Positions 44,247-53,200 of a DNA stretch of 64,000 nt are shown one piece after another. Position 1 is the first letter of the stretch; each line of letters opens with the position of its first letter. The notes below the pieces were generated by a model. That model worked only from the letters and a program-made list of their open reading frames with translations. It ran no database searches and was not told the origin of the DNA. The position numbers and the translations under genes are program-made. The stretch is from an uncultured bacterium (GTDB lineage Bacteria > Planctomycetota > GCA-002687715), in the NCBI GenBank assembly GCA_902826835.1, contig CADEGH010000001.1:62001-126000 (forward strand). The letters are read 5' to 3'.

Positions 44247-46505
44247 ATGTCCGCACCTGGAAACGTTCGTGCCCAGCGCCTGCGAGAACTTGCCCAGCGC
44301 GGCGATCTGAAGACTTTCGAAGAGGTGTGGCTCGAGAGCGTGGAGACGGCCCCCACCGAGGTGGACGTCTTCCTTGCCGGCGCCGACGCCCTTCATGCCC
44401 AGGGCATCCTCGACAAAGCGAGCCTCTACATGAGCATGCTCGCTCCACAGCTTCTGGAGCGCGGCCTCTACCGGGAGGCGCTGTTCGTGCTGAGGAAGAT
44501 GGCGGTGCTCAATCCTCGTGAGAAGGGCATCCGACAAGGGCTGATGACGGTCTACAAGTCGCTTCACGGGGATCATCCAGGCCTAGCCGGCTTCCTCGAA
44601 AAAAGCGGGCTTGAGAGCGGAGGCGAGTTGAAGGTCGCCATCGACCGCATGGAGATCTTTCTCGGATTCTCCGTCGGGCGTTATCTCTTCCACCCGGCGG
44701 GGTGGGGCCCCGGACGCGTCGCGGCCATCCTCCCGGAGGAATCCGCGGTGGTCATCGACTTTGAGAGCCGCCGCGGGCATCGGATGTCTCTTGAAATGGC
44801 GGCCAAGGTCACGGAATTCTTGGATGATCTCGACCTCCGAGCCCTCCGCTACGACCGCCAGACCCTTCTTGTGCAATGGGTCGAAGACGACCCGGCAGAA
44901 CTTGTTCGCGCTGCGCTCCGAAGTCGCCGGGGCAAGGCCACCCTGCGCGAAATCCGGGATCGACTCACGACGGGCCTCATCGATGCGAAGGCGTGGTCCA
45001 AGTGGTGGACCAAGGCAAAGTCCAAGCTCAAAGCCGCTTCCGACATCAGCATGACTCCAGGGAGCAACCCGACCTTCGAGCTCGGCTCGCAGGCTCGCGG
45101 TTACCCCCAGGCATGTGTGCGAGAGCTGGCCCTTCTGGACGGCGATGAGAAACGTGTCAAGTACCTTCGTGACCTCCTGGGCGAGGCTGCCAATCAACCC
45201 GATGGCGCCACCGCCGTGGCATCGATCGTGAAGGCCCTCATCGGCCCGTCCGGACAGGCTCCCGACCTCAAGACCGGGCCGCGTTTTTCGCTCGCGTGCT
45301 TGCTCGAAGAGTCGCGCACGAAGTTCCCGGGATCGGTCCCCGCCAACTCGCTCACCATTCAAAACGCGGCCTCCGACCCCGCGTCATTGGCTGCCGCCCT
45401 CGGCCAGGTTCCGATCGCCGGGCACCGCCTGGTCGCCTTGGGCCTTCTCAAGGCCAGCGCCAAAGACCAGTGGCCGAAACTCTGGCGCGAGTTGATTCTG
45501 CAGGGCGAGCCCGATGCCGCCGACGCCTGCTTGGCCGAGCTCATCCGCCACGGGCACCACGAACTCGCACGCGACACCATTCGATTCGTCACGGATCGGT
45601 ACAAGGAGTACCCCGACGCCTACGTCTGGTACCTGCGAACGGTCGTGGCGGGCAAGCTGCCGAAGGACCTCCCGGTCGAACCGATTCCCACTCTCCTCGA
45701 AAAAGGGCTGATCTTGCACGATCACCTGGCCGTCGCGACGATTCGGGAAGAAAAGGACGACACCAAACGAGCAGCTCGCTCCCTTGTCAATGCATTCCAG
45801 GGCAAGGAGTACGGATTCGTCCGCGACGCGTTCGACGCCGCGACTGCCCCGGAGGCACGAGCTCTTGCGGCTCTCCTGCGCAACAATCGTAGTCTTCATC
45901 GGGACACGCGCGATCACATGATGGCGCACATGTTCAGGCGCCGCCCCGATCTCGGGCGCACGGAAGGTAGCGAGGCGCACTCGCGCGATCAGGATCCCCT
46001 GCTCGATCCGAACATCCTCTTCTGCACCGAGGGGGCGCTGCTCAGAAAGCGCATGGAGTTCGAAGAACTCGTCAATCGCCAGATCCCGGAGAACGCCGCG
46101 GAGATCGGTCGGGCCGCCTCGTACGGCGACCTCTCCGAAAACTCGGAGTGGTCCGCCGCCATCGAGAAGCAGTCCAGGCTCACGCGACTGTCCGAAGAGA
46201 TGGCCGCAGAAATGGCCAAGGCTCGAATCATTGATCCGACGGTTCAAGGTGGCGATCAGGTCACACTGGGATCCCGAGTGCGACTCCAGGACCAAGACGG
46301 CCGGACCGTCGAGTACACCATCCTCGGTCCGTGGGAAGTCGATCTGGACCGAGGCATCATTTCTTACCTCTCCCCGATCGGAAAGTCCCTGCTCAAGAAG
46401 AGCCCCGGGGATCGGTTCCAGATCAACGTGCGGGCCACCACCAACACTTACGAAGTCTTGGGAATCGAAGACGGGATAGCCGCCCTCTCCAAGACTACGA
46501 CCTGA
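44247..46505 (+). CDS. Very long GreA/GreB-type transcription elongation protein
   Basis: 752 residues. The last 160 are a full Gre protein: an N-terminal coiled coil with the acidic tip AASYGDLSENSEWSAA (Asp and Glu of DLSEN are the catalytic pair), and a C-terminal FKBP-like domain (VTLGSRVRLQDQDGRTVEYTI, KSPGDRFQI). The first 590 residues are helical, with TPR-like stretches (SLYMSMLAPQLLERGLYREALFVLRKM) and a small beta-rich module at about 138-190 (GRYLFHPAGWGPGRVAAILPEE, Tudor/CarD-like). GreA proteins rescue backtracked polymerase by transcript cleavage. Chlamydial GreA is also very long (about 715 residues, from memory), so this looks like a PVC feature. Its start is preceded by an extended -10. 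Confidence 0.9.
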   Translation: MSAPGNVRAQRLRELAQRGDLKTFEEVWLESVETAPTEVDVFLAGADALHAQGILDKASLYMSMLAPQLLERGLYREALFVLRKMAVLNPREKGIRQGLMTVYKSLHGDHPGLAGFLEKSGLESGGELKVAIDRMEIFLGFSVGRYLFHPAGWGPGRVAAILPEESAVVIDFESRRGHRMSLEMAAKVTEFLDDLDLRALRYDRQTLLVQWVEDDPAELVRAALRSRRGKATLREIRDRLTTGLIDAKAWSKWWTKAKSKLKAASDISMTPGSNPTFELGSQARGYPQACVRELALLDGDEKRVKYLRDLLGEAANQPDGATAVASIVKALIGPSGQAPDLKTGPRFSLACLLEESRTKFPGSVPANSLTIQNAASDPASLAAALGQVPIAGHRLVALGLLKASAKDQWPKLWRELILQGEPDAADACLAELIRHGHHELARDTIRFVTDRYKEYPDAYVWYLRTVVAGKLPKDLPVEPIPTLLEKGLILHDHLAVATIREEKDDTKRAARSLVNAFQGKEYGFVRDAFDAATAPEARALAALLRNNRSLHRDTRDHMMAHMFRRRPDLGRTEGSEAHSRDQDPLLDPNILFCTEGALLRKRMEFEELVNRQIPENAAEIGRAASYGDLSENSEWSAAIEKQSRLTRLSEEMAAEMAKARIIDPTVQGGDQVTLGSRVRLQDQDGRTVEYTILGPWEVDLDRGIISYLSPIGKSLLKKSPGDRFQINVRATTNTYEVLGIEDGIAALSKTTT

Positions 46506-46541
46506 CCCGAACGGCTCGGCGCATTCAAGCCCGATCCACGA

Positions 46542-48566
46542 CTAGCGCAGGAAAAAGCCCGCCGCGCGCAAGGCTTCGGCAATTTTGGGCGAGGCGGGGT
46601 CTTCTGTGACTTCGATCGCGGTGGCGCTGATCCTCTCCCCCGCGATCGCGCGCAGCTCCTTCAATTTCAGAGCCGATTCCATGGATTCGGGGCTCGGGGC
46701 TCGCAGGATCAACGCCCGCTTCGCGACCAACACGCACACACTCCGGGCCCACAAGTCGATCGAGAGTTCGACGTTTTGGGGAATCGGGTAGCGCGCGTTT
46801 TTCCGAAGGAGATCCAGGATGTCCTGGGCCGCCATTCCTCCCGCCACCGCCTCCTGGACCGTGCGTTCCGAGATTCGGTAGTGGACGGAGAAGTCGGCCT
46901 TTTCGCGCTTGGAGAAGCGGGCCAACGCGTGGCCGAGTTCAATGCTCGCGGAATCCGGGAAGAGAACGATCTCGAAGTCCGCGGACACGATGAGCGCCCC
47001 GACCACTTCGCCCTCTTCCGCCTGAGCCGTGGCAGCACCGAGTACGGCCTGACCCAACCGAGTGAGGCGGACTCCCACCGGAGTCTCGTCTTCCTTGGCT
47101 ACCGAAACCAAACCGGTCATCGCCAGCGGGCCGGCTATGAATTCCTGCACCGTCCTCGAGAGCACCGCGGGAGGCGCCAACGGCGGCAGCGTCTGGTACT
47201 TGTAGCGTTTTTGAAACCGGTCCGCGCACAGGCGCGCGTCGAGGCCGATGAAGAAGCGGCTTCGCGCCAGAAATGCGATCGCTTTCAGCGAACTCCACTC
47301 CTGAGCGGACATCTCGGAGAGAATCGCCAACACTTGTTTTCGAAGGCGGCTCTGGTGGAAAGCTCCTGCCACTTCCTTCAAATCGTTGACCACATGGGCG
47401 AGAAGCATCTCGGCCTGTTCCACCGGACGGCGGCCGTCGAATTCTTTCCATTTCTTGGTGGTGCGGAGGCGGCCTTCCGGGTCAGGCCTGAGAAGGTCCA
47501 GTTCGGTCAAGAACTTCAACAGGAACGCCACGGTCGCTTCCGGGTCGCCGGGGCGATCCCCCGGAGACAACAACGACTCTTCCATTTTCCGCGTCGTGGC
47601 TCGGTAGGGAGCGCCGTCTCGAGTCACCCGCACGGCATGGTGGTCGACGAAGGTCCGGAAGGAAGCGATATCAGCCAGCGTGTCGGCCGGAGGTGGCGGC
47701 TCCTCCCCGACTTCGACAGGGAGAATTGCGGCCAGGGATGGGGTCATCAAGTCCAAGAAGAGGATTAAGGATCCGGGCCCGAGCTGGAGGCCGATGTCGG
47801 TGCACTCGTTCAGGAGGAATGTCCCGAGCAACCGCTCCTCCAGCATCCTTCGACTCTCGGCAAGCTCCGAGACTGCGAGATTGAGTCGCTCGAGGTGACG
47901 GACCTCACCGATTCCGCCGAGATCCTCGTAGGTCCTGGTCACGATGCTCTTGAGCCGTGCATCAGGGATAGTGCCGATCGCCCATCGGAGATGCTCAGGT
48001 TCGGCAAGCCAGTCGATGATCAAAGCCCGGTCGGAATCGGCGGTGAGCGGGCATTGGAGGTTCGAGAGCCGGCGATTTAGCTCCTCCCGCGGTACACCCG
48101 ATAGAAAGGCCTCGAGGGTCAACTGGCTTTCGAGAGTGCGCTCCAACGGATTGAGGGCGGTTTGGAGGGTGTCGCCGAGTTCTCTGGGAATGCGGTAAAC
48201 CGGTTCCTGAAATCGGACCCACGAGCGGTCCTTGGCTTCTTCGATCCAACCTCGTTTGCGCAGCGCGAACACCAAGGGCGGGACCTCGATGCTGCGGAAC
48301 GGAAGCTCCGCTTCTTCGTCGTCGATGCGCGAGACCGGGTAGGTGTAAGCTTCCTTCCGCAGCAGCCAGGACAAGAACGTCCGGCACTTCGTAGGCAGTT
48401 CTTTGAACTCCGAAAGCACCCGGTCCTGGTCCGTCATCATCCGCGACAGATCTTGGACGAGGACCGATTCCTCGATGGACGCCGGATCATCATCCCCGGT
48501 CCACTGACGATGAAGGTCGAGCAGGCCGGCCGGTTCGAGGGTTTCCAAAAAGCGTCGGAGAGTCAT
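46542..48566 (-). CDS. Helicase_C_3 (XPB N-terminal-like) domain protein
   Basis: 674 residues with no helicase motifs. The long N-terminal part is helical (winged-helix-like segments and LSRMMTDQDRVLSEFK). The C-terminal 220 residues contain the region usually called Helicase_C_3 or XPB/Ssl2 N-terminal-like: LIVSADFEIVLFPDSASIEL, FSVHYRISERTVQEAVAGG and DILDLLRKNARYPIPQNVEL. It starts with an ATGA overlap on the XPB gene, so the two proteins are probably made together and interact, like XPB and its partners elsewhere. Archaeal XPB has a nuclease partner, Bax1; this is a different protein. Confidence 0.85.
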   Translation of the reverse strand: MTLRRFLETLEPAGLLDLHRQWTGDDDPASIEESVLVQDLSRMMTDQDRVLSEFKELPTKCRTFLSWLLRKEAYTYPVSRIDDEEAELPFRSIEVPPLVFALRKRGWIEEAKDRSWVRFQEPVYRIPRELGDTLQTALNPLERTLESQLTLEAFLSGVPREELNRRLSNLQCPLTADSDRALIIDWLAEPEHLRWAIGTIPDARLKSIVTRTYEDLGGIGEVRHLERLNLAVSELAESRRMLEERLLGTFLLNECTDIGLQLGPGSLILFLDLMTPSLAAILPVEVGEEPPPPADTLADIASFRTFVDHHAVRVTRDGAPYRATTRKMEESLLSPGDRPGDPEATVAFLLKFLTELDLLRPDPEGRLRTTKKWKEFDGRRPVEQAEMLLAHVVNDLKEVAGAFHQSRLRKQVLAILSEMSAQEWSSLKAIAFLARSRFFIGLDARLCADRFQKRYKYQTLPPLAPPAVLSRTVQEFIAGPLAMTGLVSVAKEDETPVGVRLTRLGQAVLGAATAQAEEGEVVGALIVSADFEIVLFPDSASIELGHALARFSKREKADFSVHYRISERTVQEAVAGGMAAQDILDLLRKNARYPIPQNVELSIDLWARSVCVLVAKRALILRAPSPESMESALKLKELRAIAGERISATAIEVTEDPASPKIAEALRAAGFFLR

Positions 48567-50281
48567 CGGCAGGTTCGAGGTGACATGAGGGGACTCGCGG
48601 CAAGACTCCGTGAGTCCTGGATCTCGTAAGCATAGCCCTGTTCCGCCAAGAACAACTGCCGATGTGAAGAAAACTCCACGTCGCGCGTGCCTTCGGTAAC
48701 GATGGTGTAGAAGAGCGCTCCTCCCCCGTCCTTCTTCGGACGAAGGACGCGCCCCAACCGCTGGGCCTCCTCCTGTCTAGAACCGAAAGTCCCGCTGATT
48801 TGGATGGCGACATTGGCGTCCGGGAGGTCGATCGCGAAGTTGGCGACCTTGCTGACCACGAGAACCGGCAGTTCCCCGGTGCGGAAGCGCCGGTAGAGAT
48901 CCTCCCGCACGTCATTGGGAGTTTGGCCGGTAATGAGAGGCGCATTCAGGTCACGCGACACCATTCCCAACTGGCGGGTGTACTGGCCTATCACGAGCAC
49001 CCTGTCCCCCTGGTGTCGCTCCAAGAGGCGGCGCAGGACCCCGAGTTTGGCAGGGTTTTCCGCCGCGATGCGGATTCGAAATCGTGTCGAGGCTTCCTCG
49101 TAGGTGGCCCGCACCCCCCGGTCGAGGGGAACTCTGACCTCGACACACTTGGCTTCCGCGATAAAACCGCGAACCTCGAGCTCGCGCCACGGCAAATCGA
49201 AGCGGCAAGGCCCGATCAGAGTAAAGACTTCGTCCTCCTTGCCGTCTTCGCGCACGAGCGTGGCCGTCAGTCCGAGTCTCCGCTTCGCCTGGAGCTCGGC
49301 GGTCACCCGAAAAACCGGAGCCGGCAGGAGGTGGACTTCGTCGTAGATCACCAGTCCCCAATTGGCCCGTCGAAAGAGCTCGAAGTGGATCAGCTCATCG
49401 GTGTCGGATTTCCGCCACGTGAGCATTTGGTAGGTGGTGATGGTGACCGGCCGAATCGTCTTGTCTTCACTGGTGTATTCGGCGATTTGGTCGTCCCGCA
49501 ACGTGGTGCGCGCCAGCAGTTCACGTTTCCACTGCGATACGGCGCTCCGGTTGGTGGTGAGAACCAGGGTAAGAACCTGGTAGAGGTGCATAGACCTTAT
49601 CCCCACCACGGTCTTGCCGGCTCCGCAGGGAAGCACGATGACACCAGCGCCTCCTCGCGCGCTCCCGCGATCGTAAAACGCCTGGGCGGCTCGCTCCTGG
49701 TAGTCCCGAACCGCAAAGGGACGATTTTCGGGGTCGGCGGATCGCAACTGGAACTCAAGATGATCCCCGCTCTCGTAGCCGGCGAGGTCTTCGACCGGGA
49801 AGCCCACCCGGACGAGCGCCTGTTTGATCAATCCACGCACTCCGGGCTTCAGCCAGAGGACTTCGTGGAAGTCGGGCTCGAGCAAGGACACCACCGCCTG
49901 GCTGGAGAGAATCTTCGCGCGAATCTCGGCGTCGGCATCCAGGCGCAGCCGGTCCCCCTCCCGCAGCAGCCGAACTCGGCCAGCCCGGCCTATCATCTCC
50001 TCGATGTAGGCTCGAACCTCCTTGGGGACGCCGGTCGCCGAATCCTGTTCAAGCACGGACACGATCTGGCCGGCGGAAAACCCACCGTATGCGGCATTCC
50101 ACAGCGACAACGCGCTGAGCTTGTAGGTGTGCAGATGCTCAGGGCTCTTGACCAGCTCGGCAAACCGCGAAATCCGACCTCGAGCCTCTTCCGCTCCTGG
50201 CGCATGAAGATCCAAGAGGACCGATTTGTCGCGCTGAACGATCAGAGGCAGGCGTGAACGAGGATCAGCAAGCGGGCTCAT
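48563..50281 (-). CDS. XPB/Ssl2-type DNA helicase
   Basis: 572 residues from the ATG at 50281. A damage-recognition-like N-terminal region (about 1-180) precedes the SF2 helicase core. Walker A is CGAGKT (219-224), the DEVH box is at 314-317, and the XPB-specific RED motif is at 344-346 (TLVREDG). The C-terminal motor domain has VLVIGQYTRQL and QRLGRVLRPK. XPB is a 3'-5' helicase or translocase that opens DNA in nucleotide excision repair and, in eukaryotes, in TFIIH. The start lies 17 bases inside the end of uvrA, and the stop overlaps the Helicase_C_3 gene. Confidence 0.94.
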   Translation of the reverse strand: MSPLADPRSRLPLIVQRDKSVLLDLHAPGAEEARGRISRFAELVKSPEHLHTYKLSALSLWNAAYGGFSAGQIVSVLEQDSATGVPKEVRAYIEEMIGRAGRVRLLREGDRLRLDADAEIRAKILSSQAVVSLLEPDFHEVLWLKPGVRGLIKQALVRVGFPVEDLAGYESGDHLEFQLRSADPENRPFAVRDYQERAAQAFYDRGSARGGAGVIVLPCGAGKTVVGIRSMHLYQVLTLVLTTNRSAVSQWKRELLARTTLRDDQIAEYTSEDKTIRPVTITTYQMLTWRKSDTDELIHFELFRRANWGLVIYDEVHLLPAPVFRVTAELQAKRRLGLTATLVREDGKEDEVFTLIGPCRFDLPWRELEVRGFIAEAKCVEVRVPLDRGVRATYEEASTRFRIRIAAENPAKLGVLRRLLERHQGDRVLVIGQYTRQLGMVSRDLNAPLITGQTPNDVREDLYRRFRTGELPVLVVSKVANFAIDLPDANVAIQISGTFGSRQEEAQRLGRVLRPKKDGGGALFYTIVTEGTRDVEFSSHRQLFLAEQGYAYEIQDSRSLAASPLMSPRTCR

Positions 50282-53200
50282 GAGAAGACTCCCGTTTTGC
50301 CACGTTCGCCGCTCGTCGCAACCGATGTTCTGCCAAGGCCTCTCCCGTGGCCGATCCGAAGTGTCTCGACACCTCATCCGGGGTGCCCGCCACCATGAGC
50401 TCCCCTCCCCTGTCACCTCCCTCGGGCCCGAGATCGAGAATCCAGTCCGCACTCTGGATCACGTCGAGGTTGTGCTCGATCAAGACGACCGTGTGCCCCT
50501 GGTCCACCAAGCGATGCAGAACCGAAAGAAGCTTGGCGATGTCGTCGAAGTGGAGGCCCGTCGTCGGTTCGTCCAAGAGATAGAGGGTCGGGACCTTGCC
50601 TTTCCCTCCGAGTTCCCTGGCCAATTTGAGCCGCTGCGCTTCCCCTCCCGACAGCGTCGTCGCAGCTTGGCCGAGCTGCAGGTACCCGAGGCCGACGTCC
50701 GAGAGCCAACGCAGCATCTCCGCGACTTTGCGATGATTTTCGAAGAACAAGACGGCTTCATCCACCTCCATTCGCAGGATGTCCGCAATCGACTTGCCTC
50801 GATACAGGACTTCCAACGTGGCTCGTTCGTAGCGCCGCCCCTGGCAAGAATCACACTCCAGCCAGACATCTGGCAGGAAGTGCATCTCGATCTTGGTCTG
50901 CCCCCGGCCTTCACAAGCCGAACATCGCCCCTCCGCGGTGTTGAACGAAAAGCGCCCCGCGGAATACCCGCGCAGTTTGGCCAGGGGCGCGCCCGCCATG
51001 ATTTCGCGAATGTCGTCCATGACTCCGAGATAGCTCGCCGGGTTGCTCTTCGGGGACGTCCCCACCGGGGACTGATCGACGACGATCACCGCACCCAGCG
51101 CCTCGGCCCCGCGAACCTGCACGGAACCCTTCGAGGCACGCTCCTTCTTGAGACGAGCGGCGACCGCCGGACCGAGGGTCTCGATCACCAGGCTCGATTT
51201 TCCGCTCCCGGATACGCCGGTCACCGCCACCAGCCTGCCCAATGGAACCTCGAGGCTCGGCATCTTGAGGTTGTTCGCCTTCATGCCCTCGAGCTTGAGT
51301 CGTTTGTTGGCCGGGCCGCGCGCGGGCCGGGGCGGAGAGACCGACTGACGTCCCGTGACGTAGGACGCGGTGAGCGATCCGGAGGTGACAAATTCATCCA
51401 GAGTGCCTTGGAAGACTACCTGCCCGCCGTGCTGGCCGGCTCCGGGCCCCATATCGACGACCCAATCAGCGCGGTCGATCGTTTCGAGATCGTGCTCCAC
51501 CACAATGACGGTATTTCCGAGGTCGCGGAGCTCCTGCAAGGTTCCGAGCAAGCGCTGGGTGTCCCGGGGATGCAGGCCGATCGTAGGCTCGTCCAACACG
51601 TAGATCACTCCGGTCAGGCGATTCCCGATTTGGGTCGCCAAGCGAATACGCTGGGCCTCTCCACCCGAGAGAGTCGTCGATCCTCGATTCAAGGTCAGGT
51701 AATCGAGTCCTACGGACTCCAAAAACCCGATTCGGTGAATCAGCTCCTTCACGACCTGCTCGGCAATCAGTGCTTCGGAGCCACGGAAGTGCAGGGACTT
51801 GACCCAGTTCAGCGCGCTCCGCACCGTCATTCGTCCCAATTCGCCAATTCTCACTCCGTGTACGCGGACGGCGCGTGCGCCCGGTTGCAATCGTTCCCCA
51901 TGGCAACCCGTGCACTCGTCCCGCCTCATGAGCGGTTCGAGTTGATCGAGCCACCAATCGTTGGTGGCATTCCGGTGCCAATCCTCGACGTAGGTGCACA
52001 AGCCCTTCCAGGTCACCTGCATCGACCACGACTCCTCGCGATCGGATCGCGACGATTCATACTTGATGGGCAGGTCGCCGTCGTAGCCGTGGAGAATCGC
52101 AGTCCGCACGGACTTCGAAAGGGCGGAGTACGGCGACTCCGGATCACCGCCCTCCTTGGCAATCAACGCGAGAGCAGTGGTGCGGAAATAGCTGTCCTGA
52201 CGCGCAATGAAATCGCCAGGACGATCCACCAAGGCCCCTTCGAAGAGTGGCAAATCCGGCCGCACGATGAGCCGATCCGGATCGCAGCGCAGCCGCATCC
52301 CGAGCCCCTGACAATCCGAACAAGCGCCCTGGTGACTATTGAACGAAAAATGACGGGGCGTCAGTTCTTCGGTCGAAAACCAGCCGCAGTCGAGGCACGC
52401 GATCGCTTCGCTGAACCAACGAAGGTCCCCCTGCATGGGTTGGAATGCCGCCATGCTCCGGCCCTCGCGAAAGGCCTGGGCGAATCCGTCGCGAATTCGC
52501 GTCTTCGCGGAGTCCTTGGCGACTACCCGGTCGACAACCAAGAACACTTCCCGCACTCGCGCAAGCGCCGGAAGCGGCTGGTCCAATCGGAATTCGACGC
52601 CGTCGATCAGCACCCGGACGAAACCTTCCTTCCGGAGGATCTCCGAATGAGTAGCGAGTTCCTTCGCGGAGGCCAGCACCGATTTGGTTTCGAGGCGGCT
52701 CAGCCAGAGAGGCGCGAGAATGGAGCCCTTGACTCCGATCCCCGACGAGAGGAGAGCGGCTGCGGCACTTTCCGGAGTGGCCGCCGCGAGCGCCCGATCG
52801 CACTCCGGACAGTGGGACGTCCCGAGCCGCGCCCACAGGAGTCGCAGGTAGTCGTGAATCTCCGTGGTCGTCGCGACCGTGCTCCGCGGATTGCGTCCGG
52901 CGGTCTTCTGATCGATCGCGATGGCGGGGGCCAACCCCTCAATTCGGTCCAGCGGCGGTCGCTCGAGACGCCCCAAGAACTGACGCGCGTAAGTCGAGAG
53001 GCACTCGACGAACCGGCGCTGTCCCTCCGCGAACAGCGTGTCGAATGCCAAGCTGGTTTTCCCGGAGCCCGATGGTCCCGTCACCACCGACATTTTGCCG
53101 GCCGGAAAGCGGACGGACACCCGCTTCAAGTTGTGCAGGGAAGCGCCCTCGATGCGGATATCGCCGTCGATCGCCCGATCGCGCACGACGGAGGGCGCCG

